A DNA stretch of 64,000 bases, taken from Plectosphaerella cucumerina (Eukaryota > Ascomycota > Sordariomycetes > Glomerellales > Plectosphaerellaceae). The notes below the pieces were generated by a model that saw only the letters and a list, made by a program, of their open reading frames with translations, had not been told where the DNA came from and searched no databases. The stretch is taken from positions 682,001 through 746,000 of the forward strand of contig JAGPXD010000002.1 of NCBI GenBank assembly GCA_020746995.1, given 5' to 3'. The position numbers were made by a program, and so were the translations under genes. This document shows positions 19,717 to 29,955 of the stretch, piece by piece; position 1 is the first letter of the stretch, and every line of letters begins with the position of its first letter.

Positions 19717-20327
19717 TCAGATCGTCTCGAAGTCGCCGAAAGTGTTCTCGCCGGAGTACTGGATGTAGAGGAATCTGTGTAGGGAGACCAGTCAGCATGT
19801 GCACTCGCAAGGCTACGGATAGCAGGGGGGGGATATAACTGACCCATCCTCGTCCTTGTACTCGGTGTACACGTTCTGCATCAGCGCAGCGGTCATGGGC
19901 ATGACGTCTTGCGTGTAGATGAAGATGGCCTTCTCCGGGGAGAGCTTGATGCGCTTCCGGATCACGTACACGAACTGGCCGACCGTGAGGTCCGCCGGAA
20001 CGAGGTACTTCTTCTTGTCAATCGAAGCGATGTCGCTCTTGTCGTCCTTCTCGCAGATGACCTAGAAGAGAGATCGTCAGTCTTGTTTCGGAGCTGGCGA
20101 TGGGAGAGGCGGGGCAGCGGACGCAGGCAGCGACCAGGCACCCCTTGGGCGGTGACGACATTGCGCCGTCCATCTTCGGATCCTGGACGATGCATGGCGA
20201 CGAAGGACAGAGTGTATGATGATAGGAGGATACGTACGGGAATGCGGTCAGAGTACTTCTGACGGATGCGCTCGGCCTCAGCCTTGCGCTTCTCAAACGG
20301 GTGGTCGTCCTTGAACTTGGAGCGCAT
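19717..20327 (-). CDS. atg8: Autophagy ubiquitin-like protein ATG8
   Basis: The exons are 20327-20238, 20061-19844 and 19774-19717 (minus), and the introns are 176 nt and 69 nt. The product is 121 aa. MRSKFKDDHPFEKRKAEAER and KKKYLVPADLTVGQFVYVI are near-identical to the family. The C-terminal Gly116 (in ENTFG) is followed by DFETI, which ATG4 would remove before lipidation to phosphatidylethanolamine on the phagophore. The stretch from residue 79 to about 99 (YTQDVMPMTAALMQNVYTEY) differs from the usual fungal [20 protein letters not shown], including Phe79 to Tyr and loss of one Pro. It is divergently arranged with HEM13. Confidence 0.96.
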
Positions 20328-21567
20328 GATGGCGGTGTTCGTTGGTTGCTGTGTAGTTGTAGTTTGCGGATGCAAGGGAGGAGTGGCGGAAGGCCGGGAA
20401 TTTATGTCTCGTTCGTGGATAAGGGTGGTTGTGGGCGTCAGCAACTTCGGTACGGAAGCTGTTCGGTTTGGTTGTGTAGGAAGGAGGGTTTGAAGCGGCA
20501 ACGCGGTGACGGTGACAGAGGTGTTTGGGGAGGAGCCAAAGGCTGACGCCTTGGGGGGGAAGCTGGACGGGAGGTGGGACGGAGGCGGTCACTCGCCCCG
20601 CCCCTGCTGCTTGCTAAGGCGGGAAGGCAACAGGCAGTCACGGCGTTGCGGTGTCACTGGCACACGCCCGACGCAGCGCAAGCGCGGGGCGATGGCGGGT
20701 GACTAATCTGAAGAGCTAGCCTGATTAGGCGTGAGGCGGGGGAATCACACTGGCAACGCGGGAGCACCTGACATGCCAGGGAGTCAGCAGTTCTGCCTGT
20801 TGCAGTTTGCAACCGCTTGCGCAAAGGCACGCGGGGGCCGTTCGGAGTCCATGTCACAACCCGACAACCCAAGTTTCCCAGCGCTTCCGGGCGACAGGCG
20901 GCCTCGGCACTAAGGCAAGGCACCCGGGAGCATGTCGTGGCCGGATGTGTCAGTCGGGAGTACTGTGCGGACATACAGTGTGGCCCTGACGCGATGCACA
21001 GTGCTTACATCATCCTACTTTCTCTGACAGCCCAGATTCTGCCACTCTGCACAATCTCACCGCCTTCGGTGGGGTGACTTTTCCCAAGTGCCGCCGTCCG
21101 ATGGCCGGCCCCCTGGCAGCAGTCGATTTCAATCGGCCGACTTGACCCGTCCCTCCGACCTGCCAGGGGTCCCCGGGCCTGGGTCCAGGTCCCAAGGTGC
21201 AGGTCCCAGGCCACGCTTCTCCGATGCCACGCCCGCCGCCAGCTCCAGAAGCTCCTCCTTCCGATCCTCTGAACATTCGATTCTTACGATTGCGACTGAC
21301 CTGACTGGTCCCTCCGCCGCAAACCGCAACACCTCTCTTTTTTCCTCACACTTCGCTTCCACTCCCTCGGCGGCCGAGCCCGTCTTCCCCCAATTGTCCA
21401 GAAAGTGGTCTTATGTTGCCGGCGTAGCAACATCGTTCGATTGATCCCCTTGTCCAATTCTTGTCCAATCCTTGCCGACCCTTGCCTGCCTGTACACCAC
21501 CACCGCCGGCTCTTACTGTCGGTTCCTCCTTCGCTTCTCGTCCGCCTGTATTTATATCAACCCCGCG
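20328..21567. other. Divergent promoter region ATG8 / HEM13
   Basis: A TGACTAA heptamer (bZIP/Yap1-like) lies at 20700-20706. The 3' third (about 21150-21560) is pyrimidine-rich and likely a HEM13 leader. No gene is seen. The regulatory site is a motif match only. Confidence 0.4.
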
Positions 21568-22846
21568 ATGGCCGTCCGAGGCAATGGGCAGAAGCTGTTG
21601 ACGCAGCTGTCTGCCCGTTATACGTCCCGCATCTCCAACCTTCGTCAAGGTGCCCGCTTCTCTTCGTCGACCACCGCGCCCCGGAAGCTTCCCTACTCTC
21701 CCAACTATACCTTGATAGCTGCAGTGTCACTCGGTCTCGCTGGTACCGTCGCATACAAGATGGTACGTCCTCGCGCCGCCGAACATCTCCCTGGGACCCT
21801 ACTGACACCCAGAACCCCAGGCCGTCTCCGACCCTGTCCTCCTCGATCCCCCAACGCTCGCCGAGATGGATGCGATGGCGAAGCGCGATGCCGAAATCAC
21901 ACTTGACTCGCCAATGCGCCTGCGCATGGAGAAGTTCATCAAGGAACAGCAGCTAGCCATCGTGGCCGAGCTCGAGCGCGTCGACGGCACCCGCTTCCGC
22001 AGGGACGAGTGGCAGCGCGCCGAGGGCGGCGGCGGCATCACCTGCGTGCTCCAGGATGGCAACGTCTTTGAAAAGGCTGGCCTCGGCGTCAGCGTCGTCT
22101 ACGGCACCCTGCCCAAGCCCGCCATCGAAAAGATGCGCGCCAACCACAAGAACATGAGCATCGACGAGAACACAAACTCGCTGCCCTTCTTCGCCACCGG
22201 CCTCAGCATGGTCCTGCACCCCAAGAACCCCATGGCCCCTACCGTCCACCTCAACTACCGCTACTTCGAGACGTCCAACCCCGACGGTACCTCCCAGGCC
22301 TGGTGGTTCGGCGGCGGCTGCGACCTGACGCCCTCATACCTCTTCGACGAGGACGCCGTGCACTTCCACAAGACCATTAAGGACGCCTGCGACTCCCATG
22401 ACAAGGCGTACTACCCCCGCTTCAAGAAGTGGTGCGACGAGTACTTCTACAACAAGCACCGCAACGAGTGCCGCGGCATCGGCGGCATCTTCTTCGACGA
22501 CCTCGACCACACCGAGAAGGACAAGGAGAACACCTTCGCCTTTGTCCAGGACTGCCTGCGCGCCTTCCTGCCCTCCTACATCCCCATCCTCGAGCGCCGC
22601 AAGGACATGCCCTTCAACGAGGCCGAGAAGGACTGGCAGCAGATCCGTCGCGGCAAGTACGTGGAGTTTAACCTTGTCCACGACCGCGGCACTGCGTTTG
22701 GCCTCAACACCCCCGGCTCGCGCGTCGAGAGCATCCTCATGAGCCTGCCCCTCACGGCCTCGTGGAAGTACATGCACCAGCCCGAGCCGGGGAGCAGGGA
22801 GCAGCGCCTGGTGGACGTGCTGCGGACGCCCAAGGAGTGGGTGTAG
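21568..22846 (+). CDS. hem13: Coproporphyrinogen III oxidase (oxygen-dependent), haem biosynthesis
   Basis: The exons are 21568-21762 and 21821-22846, and the 58-nt intron has GTACGT, CTACTGAC and CCCCAG. The product is 406 aa. Family blocks are obvious: GGGGITCVLQDGNVFEKAGL, HLNYRYFE, WWFGGGCDLTPSYL, GIGGIFFDDL, RGKYVEFNLVHDRGTAFGL and LPLTASWKY. The enzyme decarboxylates two propionates of coproporphyrinogen III to give protoporphyrinogen IX. The first 65 residues are basic and Ser/Thr-rich, then hydrophobic (TLIAAVSLGLAGTVAY). This suggests import to the mitochondrial intermembrane space, as in animals, rather than the cytosolic location of yeast Hem13. That localisation is inferred. Confidence 0.97.
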
Positions 22847-23197
22847 GGTGGACCTGTACGAGATGTTTTCTGTTTTGTTGCTGTAACACCAATTAGAATA
22901 CAGGCGGGGAATCGCCCGCCACGACATGTAGACGACATGAGCCAAAAACAATTTAATATGTTCATACATCAAGTCAGGGGTGTTGGGGGGTATTTGGATC
23001 GAAAGAAACAGCAAGCCTGGGGTGGTGTGGTGGTGACGGACTGTGTGATGTCAAGTCCCGCCATTTCGGACCATCACGAACTCACATCTCACATGAAACT
23101 CACAACTTCAACCATCCCATGTCCACAAGAGAATAAGCGAAAATCATGACGCATCCTCTCCCCCCTTCACAAACATAGGCGAAATTGCACCATCACA
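22847..23197. other. Short intergenic region
   Basis: It is the 3' flank of HEM13 and promoter of the SWIM-domain gene. Nothing else is seen. Confidence 0.5.
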
Positions 23198-23839
23198 ATG
23201 TCTACCCTGCCATCACCTCGCCATTTCCTCACCTCCCTCATCGACTCCATCGCCAACATCCAGCCTGCCCCCGTCGACGACGCCCGCCCCGGACCTCCAA
23301 ATTCGCTCAGGCACCTCCCTCCCTCGGTACGACCCCTCCTCACAACCCTCCACGTCCTCTTCCCGGCCCTGCTCCTCCCGTCTCTCGACCTCCTAGACCG
23401 CTCCCTCGTCACCGCTGTGCTTCCAGAACAGCAAGAGGAGCCGTCCCTCAAGCCGTCCTTCTTCCTCGTCCGCTCCGTCGCCTTAACCTCTCGCAAGACC
23501 TACAACGCCTTCACCGCAGCCACGCCCTACGTCGTCCGCCTCGACGCGTGGAACTGCTCCTGCGCCAACTTTGCATTTGAGGCGTTCCCCTCCGCCGGGA
23601 GGGGGGCCACCATCGGTCCCGCGACAGAGGTCGACGAGCCCTGCGATGAAGATGCGGGAGATCTTGAGACGGAGTTTGGAGGGCTGAGCTTTGATGGTCG
23701 GGAGGCTGGGGGCGTGCCGTGTTGCAAGCACCTGCTGGCTTGTCTGCTGGCAGAGAGATGGGGATCCGTGTTAGGGAGCTATATTGTCACAAGACGGGCG
23801 AGTAAAGAGGAAATGGTCGGGCTCTTGGCGGATACATGA
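23198..23839 (+). CDS. SWIM zinc-finger protein, possibly a Shu2/Sws1 homolog
   Basis: An intronless 213-codon gene. The C-terminal half contains WNCSCANFAF followed, after an acidic loop of about 60 residues, by CCKHLLACLLAER. Together these form a CxC...CxH SWIM zinc site. Size, architecture and the long spacer resemble Sws1/Shu2 proteins, which act with Rad51 paralogs in homologous recombination. The N-terminal half is Pro/Leu-rich without a known domain. SWIM assignment is firm from the motif. The Shu2 role is an inference, since SWIM sites also occur in unrelated proteins. Confidence 0.8.
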   Translation: MSTLPSPRHFLTSLIDSIANIQPAPVDDARPGPPNSLRHLPPSVRPLLTTLHVLFPALLLPSLDLLDRSLVTAVLPEQQEEPSLKPSFFLVRSVALTSRKTYNAFTAATPYVVRLDAWNCSCANFAFEAFPSAGRGATIGPATEVDEPCDEDAGDLETEFGGLSFDGREAGGVPCCKHLLACLLAERWGSVLGSYIVTRRASKEEMVGLLADT

Positions 23840-24146
23840 CATCAACACGGCGACATCGCTGTTTGAGGAACAGCCCTCAGGCATCTCAGATATGCTTCGT
23901 TGTACAATACATGGCTCGCGTTCTGCGGGCAATCCGAGGCGATCCATCGCCCCCAGTCTTGCGCCCCATCCCAGTCTCAGACGCCGTACCTGGTGCGTGG
24001 TCTCTCATGTCATGCGGAACCCCGAGTCCCGCGCTCCCGTCTAAGTCCGATCGAGCACGCATTTTCATAACTTGTCGCCTCTCTGGCATGGAGCTATGGC
24101 TATGTTGCCGTCCCCGTCTCGGTGGCGGCATCTCGCCGAGCGCCTC
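23840..24146. other. Convergent 3' region
   Basis: It lies between the stop codons of the SWIM gene and RPN8. No gene is seen. Confidence 0.5.
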
Positions 24147-25320
24147 TTACTTCTTCTTCTCCTTGGACTCCTTGTCCTTGTCCGCAGCGCCCTCCTTGCC
24201 GTCAGCGCCGGCGCCGTTGGCGGCACCGTCCTTCTTCTCGTCCTTGCCGTTGGCCGAGGCGTCGTCCTTCTTCGCCTCCTTGTCCTCCTGCTGCTGGCGG
24301 TTCTGGATCTTGTTCTCGATCAGGTCGTGGAAGGCCGTGATGGCGCGGATCAGACTGCTGAGGTAGATGGCCATCAGCTGGTCGTTGGTCTTGGTGCTCA
24401 TGGCGTAGCCAAGGTCGCCGCCCGAGGGCTTGGCCACGGCGCCGTCAGCGCCGCCCTTGGGCGTCGAGAGGTTCGGGAGCAGGTTGAAGACGTCTTGCAG
24501 GTTGCCGAGAATGGCATGATTGATCGGCAGGGAGCCGTCGAGGACTTTCTGGAGGTACGCGCCGATGTCGCGGAGGCGCAGGTGCAGGCCCTGGAGCGAC
24601 TGGAGCTGGTTTGTTATCCGGGTCGACAGCGTGCCGACGGCGACGTCGCGGATGTCTCGGAGGAGGTGCTCGACACCAATCTCTTCGGCCTCTTCGGCCT
24701 CGATCACGGAGGGGGTGTGGACAAAGGTCCTCGATGTCGTGGTACCGTCCTGCGCAGGGTTAGCAAGAGGCCCCGACCATCGAGAGGGGCCAGCCGGGGA
24801 TCACACACATCCTTGATCTCCTCCACCGCAAAGTATGCATCTGTGGGCACACCCGACTCCTTGGGCTGCACGTCGATGATGACGAGGAGGGGGTTTGGTG
24901 TGTATCGCTTGAACAGCTCGTTGATCTCGAGATCAGAGGCGCGCAGCTTGGGGCCCGAGTGGTACCATCCGATCAGCTTCTCCCTTGCGTTGACCTTCTT
25001 GAACATGTCGTTCATGCCCTCGACGTAGTTGTGATCCAGGAACCACACTGACGGGTCCTTCTCGTCCTCCTCGAAAGGCACTGGCCGTTTGTCAGCGTGA
25101 TGGCGGGCAGCGCCTGCGCCTGCAACAACCTACCTGCAAAGCTGTTGGACACGCGCACATCCTTGCCGTCGTTGGAACCGAGCAGGACACCCACGACTCT
25201 CCTTTTGGAGCCCTTGAAGACTGTTCTGTTGTAGTGGTCCACGGCGGAGAGCAGGACGAGCGGGGCGACGGTGACGTTCCTCGTCACAAGAGACAGCGTT
25301 TCTGCTGTGGTGGCAGGCAT
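24147..25320 (-). CDS. rpn8: 26S proteasome regulatory subunit RPN8 (MPN domain)
   Basis: The exons are 25320-25134, 25080-24809 and 24749-24147 (minus), giving 353 aa. The introns of 53 and 59 nt have GTAGGT/GCCAG and GTGTGT/GCGCAG boundaries. The Mov34/MPN fold is clear: VVGVLLGSNDG, WYHSGPKLRASDLEIN and NPLLVIIDV. It keeps the H-S-G pattern but lacks the full JAMM metal ligands (no EXnHXHX10D), as expected for the catalytically inactive partner of RPN11 in the proteasome lid. The C-terminal helical region ends in a long Lys/Glu/Asp/Ala-rich tail (last about 55 residues). The gene shares its upstream region with adenylate kinase. Confidence 0.97.
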
Positions 25321-26371
25321 GTTGTGATTTTCGGCAGGTTCGGGGGGGTGTTGGCAGATGGGAAAAGAGGTTGTTTGGTCGGGCGGTGAGGTTGAAGTGG
25401 AAAGCGCTGCGATTGTCTTGCGTGGTTGAAGGTGTTGTCGTACCTCTGATGCTGCCTCTGCGACGGCCAGCTGCAGGCAAGGTACCTCAGCTCGAATTGG
25501 GGTTAGCGCGGACGGTCAACGAGGGACGGAGGCACGGACACGCCAAATCACATGGTGATAAGATAAATCAATTTGCTGACATAACCCGTCCGGCTTTTGC
25601 CTGGGAACAAACGGGTTCACCAGAACGGCATCCAGCGTCTAGTCCGAGTCGCACCTCAGGGTCCACGTGTTTCAAAAGCGGAAACTTAGTGGGGAGTAGA
25701 TTCCGATCCTCCAAAATGATTGCAACCGACACCTGAAGACGGCTGTCTTCTGCATCTGCAATTGCCCAGGCAAAGTGCACGTGAAAGCTGTACCTGAGGA
25801 TGACCTCATCAAGAACTTATCCGGTGGCCGACCGGCATGCCGGGGCTTTTCCCTGAGTGAAACGTCGCTGGCCGAACCTCGGCGGTGCCAACCCGGCCAG
25901 CGCCCCAGCGCGCACCAATAGCGGACACAGCGCTGTAACGGAACGATTGACGGCGGAAATATGGAGGCATTTCCAGGCGGCGCTAGCACCCACAACCGAG
26001 CAAGGCCCTCCTGCCCCACATACTTGCGCTGTCGCATGGCCGCCGATCCAATCACGGCGCCCAAATCCGAGGTCCCCGTCGGCCGGGGGGAGGCCTTTGT
26101 CGCTGTCCCGTCCAGTGTCCGTTCCCCCCCCAGCACGAGAGTGGTAGCTCCGGCTGTTAACAACTTGTTGAACCTCTGCGATCCTGGTTTCGCTGCCTTG
26201 CTACCCCCGAGTATTTTTCCCAATACCCGAGAAGCTTCCACTGTCCTCGTCGACGTCCCTCCTGCCACAACCACCCTCCCCCTAACCCTCCTCACCCTCC
26301 ACGTCAAGCCCTACAGACTCTTGTCCTGTCTGCCCCGGTCCGGCCCGTCAAATTCCCAAAATATAGCAACA
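25321..26371. other. Divergent promoter region RPN8 / ADK1
   Basis: One kb without a recognisable gene. The last 300 bp before 26372 are C/T-rich and probably the ADK1 leader. Overlapping long frames on both strands here lack domain character. Confidence 0.45.
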
Positions 26372-27406
26372 ATGGGTATCATTGAGGATGAAGTCAAGCG
26401 GTTGACCGGCGTCGTCGAGGGCCTCGAGTCGCGGATCAAGCAGCTCGAGCAGAAGTCCTTCGGCAGCACGACAAAGAGCACGGAGGAGATTCGCATGATC
26501 CTCATGGGTCCTCCCGGTGCTGGTACGGCCTCCCATTTGGCGTTTTGTGCGCGTCGTTGCTGATGCTGCTGCTAATTCACGCTCGCGCGTCACAGGCAAG
26601 GGCACGCAAGCTCCCAAGATCAAGGAGAAGTTCTCCTGCTGCCACCTGGTATGTCAATTGGATGCACAAGCCGACTGCGGTCAGAATGCACGCCCAGAAA
26701 ACTCTTGCTGACGTCTTGTGCGCAGGCCACCGGCGACATGCTGCGGTCGCAGGTCGCGAAGAAGACCCCCCTCGGTCGCGAGGCCAAGAAGATCATGGAC
26801 GCCGGCGGCCTCGTCAGCGACGAGATCGTCATCGGCATGATCAAGGAGGAGCTGGACAACAACAAGGAGTGCAAGGGAGGGTGAGCATTTTGCCCCGGCC
26901 GATCTCGCGCATCGCGTCGACGTGCCCACTGACACTATTTTTCCGCCAGCTTCATCCTCGACGGCTTCCCCCGCACCGTCGTGCAGGCCGAGCGTCTCGA
27001 CGAGATGCTCGCCGAGCGCAACAAGAAGCTCCAGCACGCCGTTGAGCTCCAGATCGACGACTCGCTGCTCGTCGCCCGCATCACCGGCCGCCTGGTCCAC
27101 CCTGCGTCGGGCCGCTCCTACCACAGCACCTTCAACCCCCCCAAGGACTACATGAAGGACGACGTCACGGGCGAGCCGCTCATCCAGCGCAGCGACGACA
27201 ACGCCGAGGCCCTCAAGAAGCGCCTGGTGACCTACCACGCCCAGACCTCGCCCGTCGTCACCTACTACCAGAAGACTGGCATCTGGAAGTCCATCGACGC
27301 CTCCCAGCAGCCCGGCCAGGTGTGGAAGAACATGCTGGAGATCTTCGACAACCAGCGCAAGGGCGGCCCCTCGGCCATCCTGAGCCGCATCACCGGCTCC
27401 AACTAG
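26372..27406 (+). CDS. adk1: Adenylate kinase (ADK1), cytosolic/intermembrane-space type
   Basis: There are four exons: 26372-26522, 26596-26648, 26726-26880 and 26950-27406, giving 271 aa. The P-loop GPPGAGKGTQAPKIKEKF is reconstituted across intron 1, whose donor splits GAG|GKG. ATGDMLRSQ, the catalytic FILDGFPRT (across intron 3) and RLVHPASGRSYHSTFNPP identify the long-form adenylate kinase with a LID insert. It interconverts ATP + AMP with 2 ADP. An N-terminal coiled-coil extension of about 40 residues (RLTGVVEGLESRIKQLEQKS) precedes the P-loop, a feature of filamentous fungal forms. Confidence 0.97.
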
Positions 27407-28761
27407 AAGTCCCGCGGCAACGTGGCACATGTCGACAGGCGGTGATCAACCCTTGTCGACGGATGGCGCCGAGAACGCAGCGCGTCGTCTCTCGATGGCG
27501 CATACCCCGGCCGCCGGGCTCGTCACGACGGGCTTCGGCCGCGACCCTCGCGGTCATGGGGTGGCGGAGTATGGGGATTCGCCGCCGCTCCAGGTGGCAC
27601 GGGATGACTCTCCCCGGGGCGATGGGGCGAGGATAAACTATGTACCGATTAGATGAACCCTACCTTGACGCCTTGTATGTACCACTGTCACCAATCATCC
27701 GGAAGGAGCTAGGAGTTGGAAAGACGCGTCCGAGTGCGCCTGCTGTGATGTGTGTACCCAGTTGTATGGTGAATTTGCTCGCAGATTTCCGGTCCTGTTG
27801 ATAATGGCCGGGGAACGGCAGCCTTGAAAAGCCAGCAGCTCCGTAGCACTGTTCTATAGATGCGAAAGTAGGAGTGTAAGATTCCTTGCGGTTCTCAATC
27901 TCTTGGAGATCGGGACAGGAACGAGGGTGAGGATGGAGGGTGTTCAATGTGCCAGACGTGCGGGCTCGAGACACGGAGGTTCCAGTTGTGCTCTTACTCA
28001 GGGCAAATCTATCTGGGTTACCTCGGCGTGAACGGTGTCTAATCGGTTTCAGGGGGTGGATTGAGGTTCTTTGATAGATTATCCTGACATTGTCGCCGCT
28101 GCCAAAATTAGACTCAAATATTTATCATGATCAGCAACCCCCGGTGCTGGCCACTGGCGCATCCACCTCGTATTAAAATACAGTCAAGAGATTATAACTA
28201 TTTAAATTAAAGTGTTCTTGACTGTTGGTTGGAAGGAAGGTGAGAGGGCCTTGGCGAGTGAAGGCCGTGGGTGAGGAGAGCCTTTTAAAGACCCGGCAGT
28301 GACGCCACCATTCAGAGTTTGGTTCATGACAAGATGGCTTGTGATGGCGCAGCCTGCCTGGAGATCCGTCTCCTAAAACCAATGATCGGGTATTCTCACA
28401 CTAAATTAAAAGTGTATTAGATCATTTAGCAGGCAAGTACCTCGTTGTCTGGAACTTGATCATATTCCTAAGTTCGTCCCTATTTCCGGTCCATGCATCA
28501 ACAATATCCAAAATCACACTCGGAAAGCTCCGCAGACCCCAACTTTCTCAACCCGATATTTCTCTTCCCGAAGATAAAAAAGCAAATACACATTGAATCA
28601 CCTGGGCTCACAAAGTACGGCTGCTGTTCGACTACCTATCCGTTTACACCGTGGGTCAGAAGCCAATGGTGCAGGTCCACGCTGCCACAGCCGAGTTGTG
28701 GCTGCTGACCCAGCACCGAGCCACTCATGTATCCTCAGAAAGCCTACCACCTCCATCAAAG
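27407..28761. other. Intergenic region, partly AT-rich
   Basis: It is the 3' flank of ADK1 and upstream flank of tRNA-Tyr. From about 28080 to 28640 the composition shifts to AT-rich compared with the GC-rich surroundings. I see no coding remnant or terminal repeat in it. Confidence 0.5.
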
Positions 28762-28850
28762 CCCCTCATGGTGTAGTTGGCTATCACGTTGGACTGTAAT
28801 TGTTTATCTCTTTCATCTGAAGGTCACCGGCTCGATTCCGGTTGAGGGGA
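28762..28850 (+). tRNA. tRNA-Tyr (anticodon GTA) with a 15-nt intron
   Basis: The acceptor CCCCTCA (28762-28768) pairs with TGAGGGG (28843-28849), discriminator A at 28850. The C1-G72 pair is the eukaryotic tyrosine identity element. The A-box region (GTGTAGTTGG) and B-box region (GGCTCGATTCC) are present. The anticodon stem TTGGA (28789-28793) faces TCTGA (28816-28820) with two wobble pairs. Anticodon GTA is at 28796-28798 and the intron at 28800-28814 follows position 37. GACTGTAA before the intron matches the pattern of yeast tRNA-Tyr, which is always spliced. Confidence 0.92.
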
Positions 28851-29385
28851 ACTTACTTTTTGCCTTTTCGCTCTCGGATGGTGTGTTGTTGATGGGCTGT
28901 TGATGTTCCAGTATGGTCGCTGCAGGTGCTTGAGAACTTTTTCATCTGTGTTTGGTCAACATGCTTGGTTCGTGCCGTGTCTCAAATTCGACAACAAAGG
29001 TCATGCCAGAATTCGCTAGACAGTGCTTTGCGACCGGAAAGGCAAGGTGAAGCATCGAATGGTGTGTGGCTGGTTCAGCCCCATCTGTCGAGCTTTACCA
29101 GCGACAGCTGTGGCTGGTTGCCTGGGCTCCTGAACCAAACACTGTACCTTCCGTGCCACGAAAACATGTGGGGCGCGAACGGCAGCTCCAGCATCTCCAA
29201 CTTTCAAAGGCGAAGCTTCGTTTTTCCCGTTTCGCTCTGCAACCACGACGCGCCTCCTCCTTCCGACAAAAGCGCGTCGAAACATCCCGCCTCTTCAAGT
29301 CGTCGACTGTACGGAATTGACCTGGAACTTCGGAAACGAACGCATCACCTCTTGACCCCGATTGATGCGCTAGAGATCTCCGACA
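28851..29385. other. Promoter and leader of NIC96
   Basis: It lies between the tRNA and the NIC96 start. A frame open on the plus strand runs through here into the NIC96 region in another frame but is not coding by composition. Confidence 0.45.
28857..28861 (+). terminator. Pol III terminator of tRNA-Tyr
   Basis: Five T residues start seven bases after the tRNA end. Confidence 0.75.
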
Positions 29386-29955
29386 ATGTCACTCTTCGGC
29401 CAGGGCGCCAGCACGGGTGGTGGGCTTTTTGGACAGCCGCAACAGCAGCAACAACAAGGCGCAACGCAGACTGGCGGAGGACTGTTCGGCCAGACACAGC
29501 AGCAGACCACGCCCGCCCCTTCAGGAGGCCTGTTTGGCTCTGCACAATCTACACAGCAGCAGCCTGCGACCGGTGGCTTGTTCGGCGGCCAGACGCAGCA
29601 GAAGCCCAGTCTTTTCGGCGCGTCTACCACCCAGCAGACCACTCAGTCTGCGCCCTCGACCGGAGGACTCTTTGGACAGCAGTCTTCTCAGCCAGCTGCC
29701 GCGACGACTGGTGGACTGTTTGGACAGCAGTCGTCCCAACCCGCTGCCGCCACCGGGGGACTGTTCGGAGGTGGCCAGCAGACATCAGGACTCAGCGGAG
29801 GACTTTTCGGAAAACCTGCGGCAGCACCAGCCCAGCAGCAGCCGGGAAGCAGTCTCTTCGGCGGCCAGCCCGCGACCACGAACACTGCTCCCAGCCTAGG
29901 CCTCGGTCTCGGCCAGAGCACCGCGGCACAGGGCCAGTCCCAAGCGCAGCCATCG
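29386..29955 (+). repeat. GLFG repeat-coding array of NIC96
   Basis: An imperfect protein-level repeat. Units of GGLFGQ-type separated by Gln/Thr/Ser spacers occur about ten times, and two nearly identical neighbouring units at about 29660-29760 suggest recent duplication. Confidence 0.85.
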
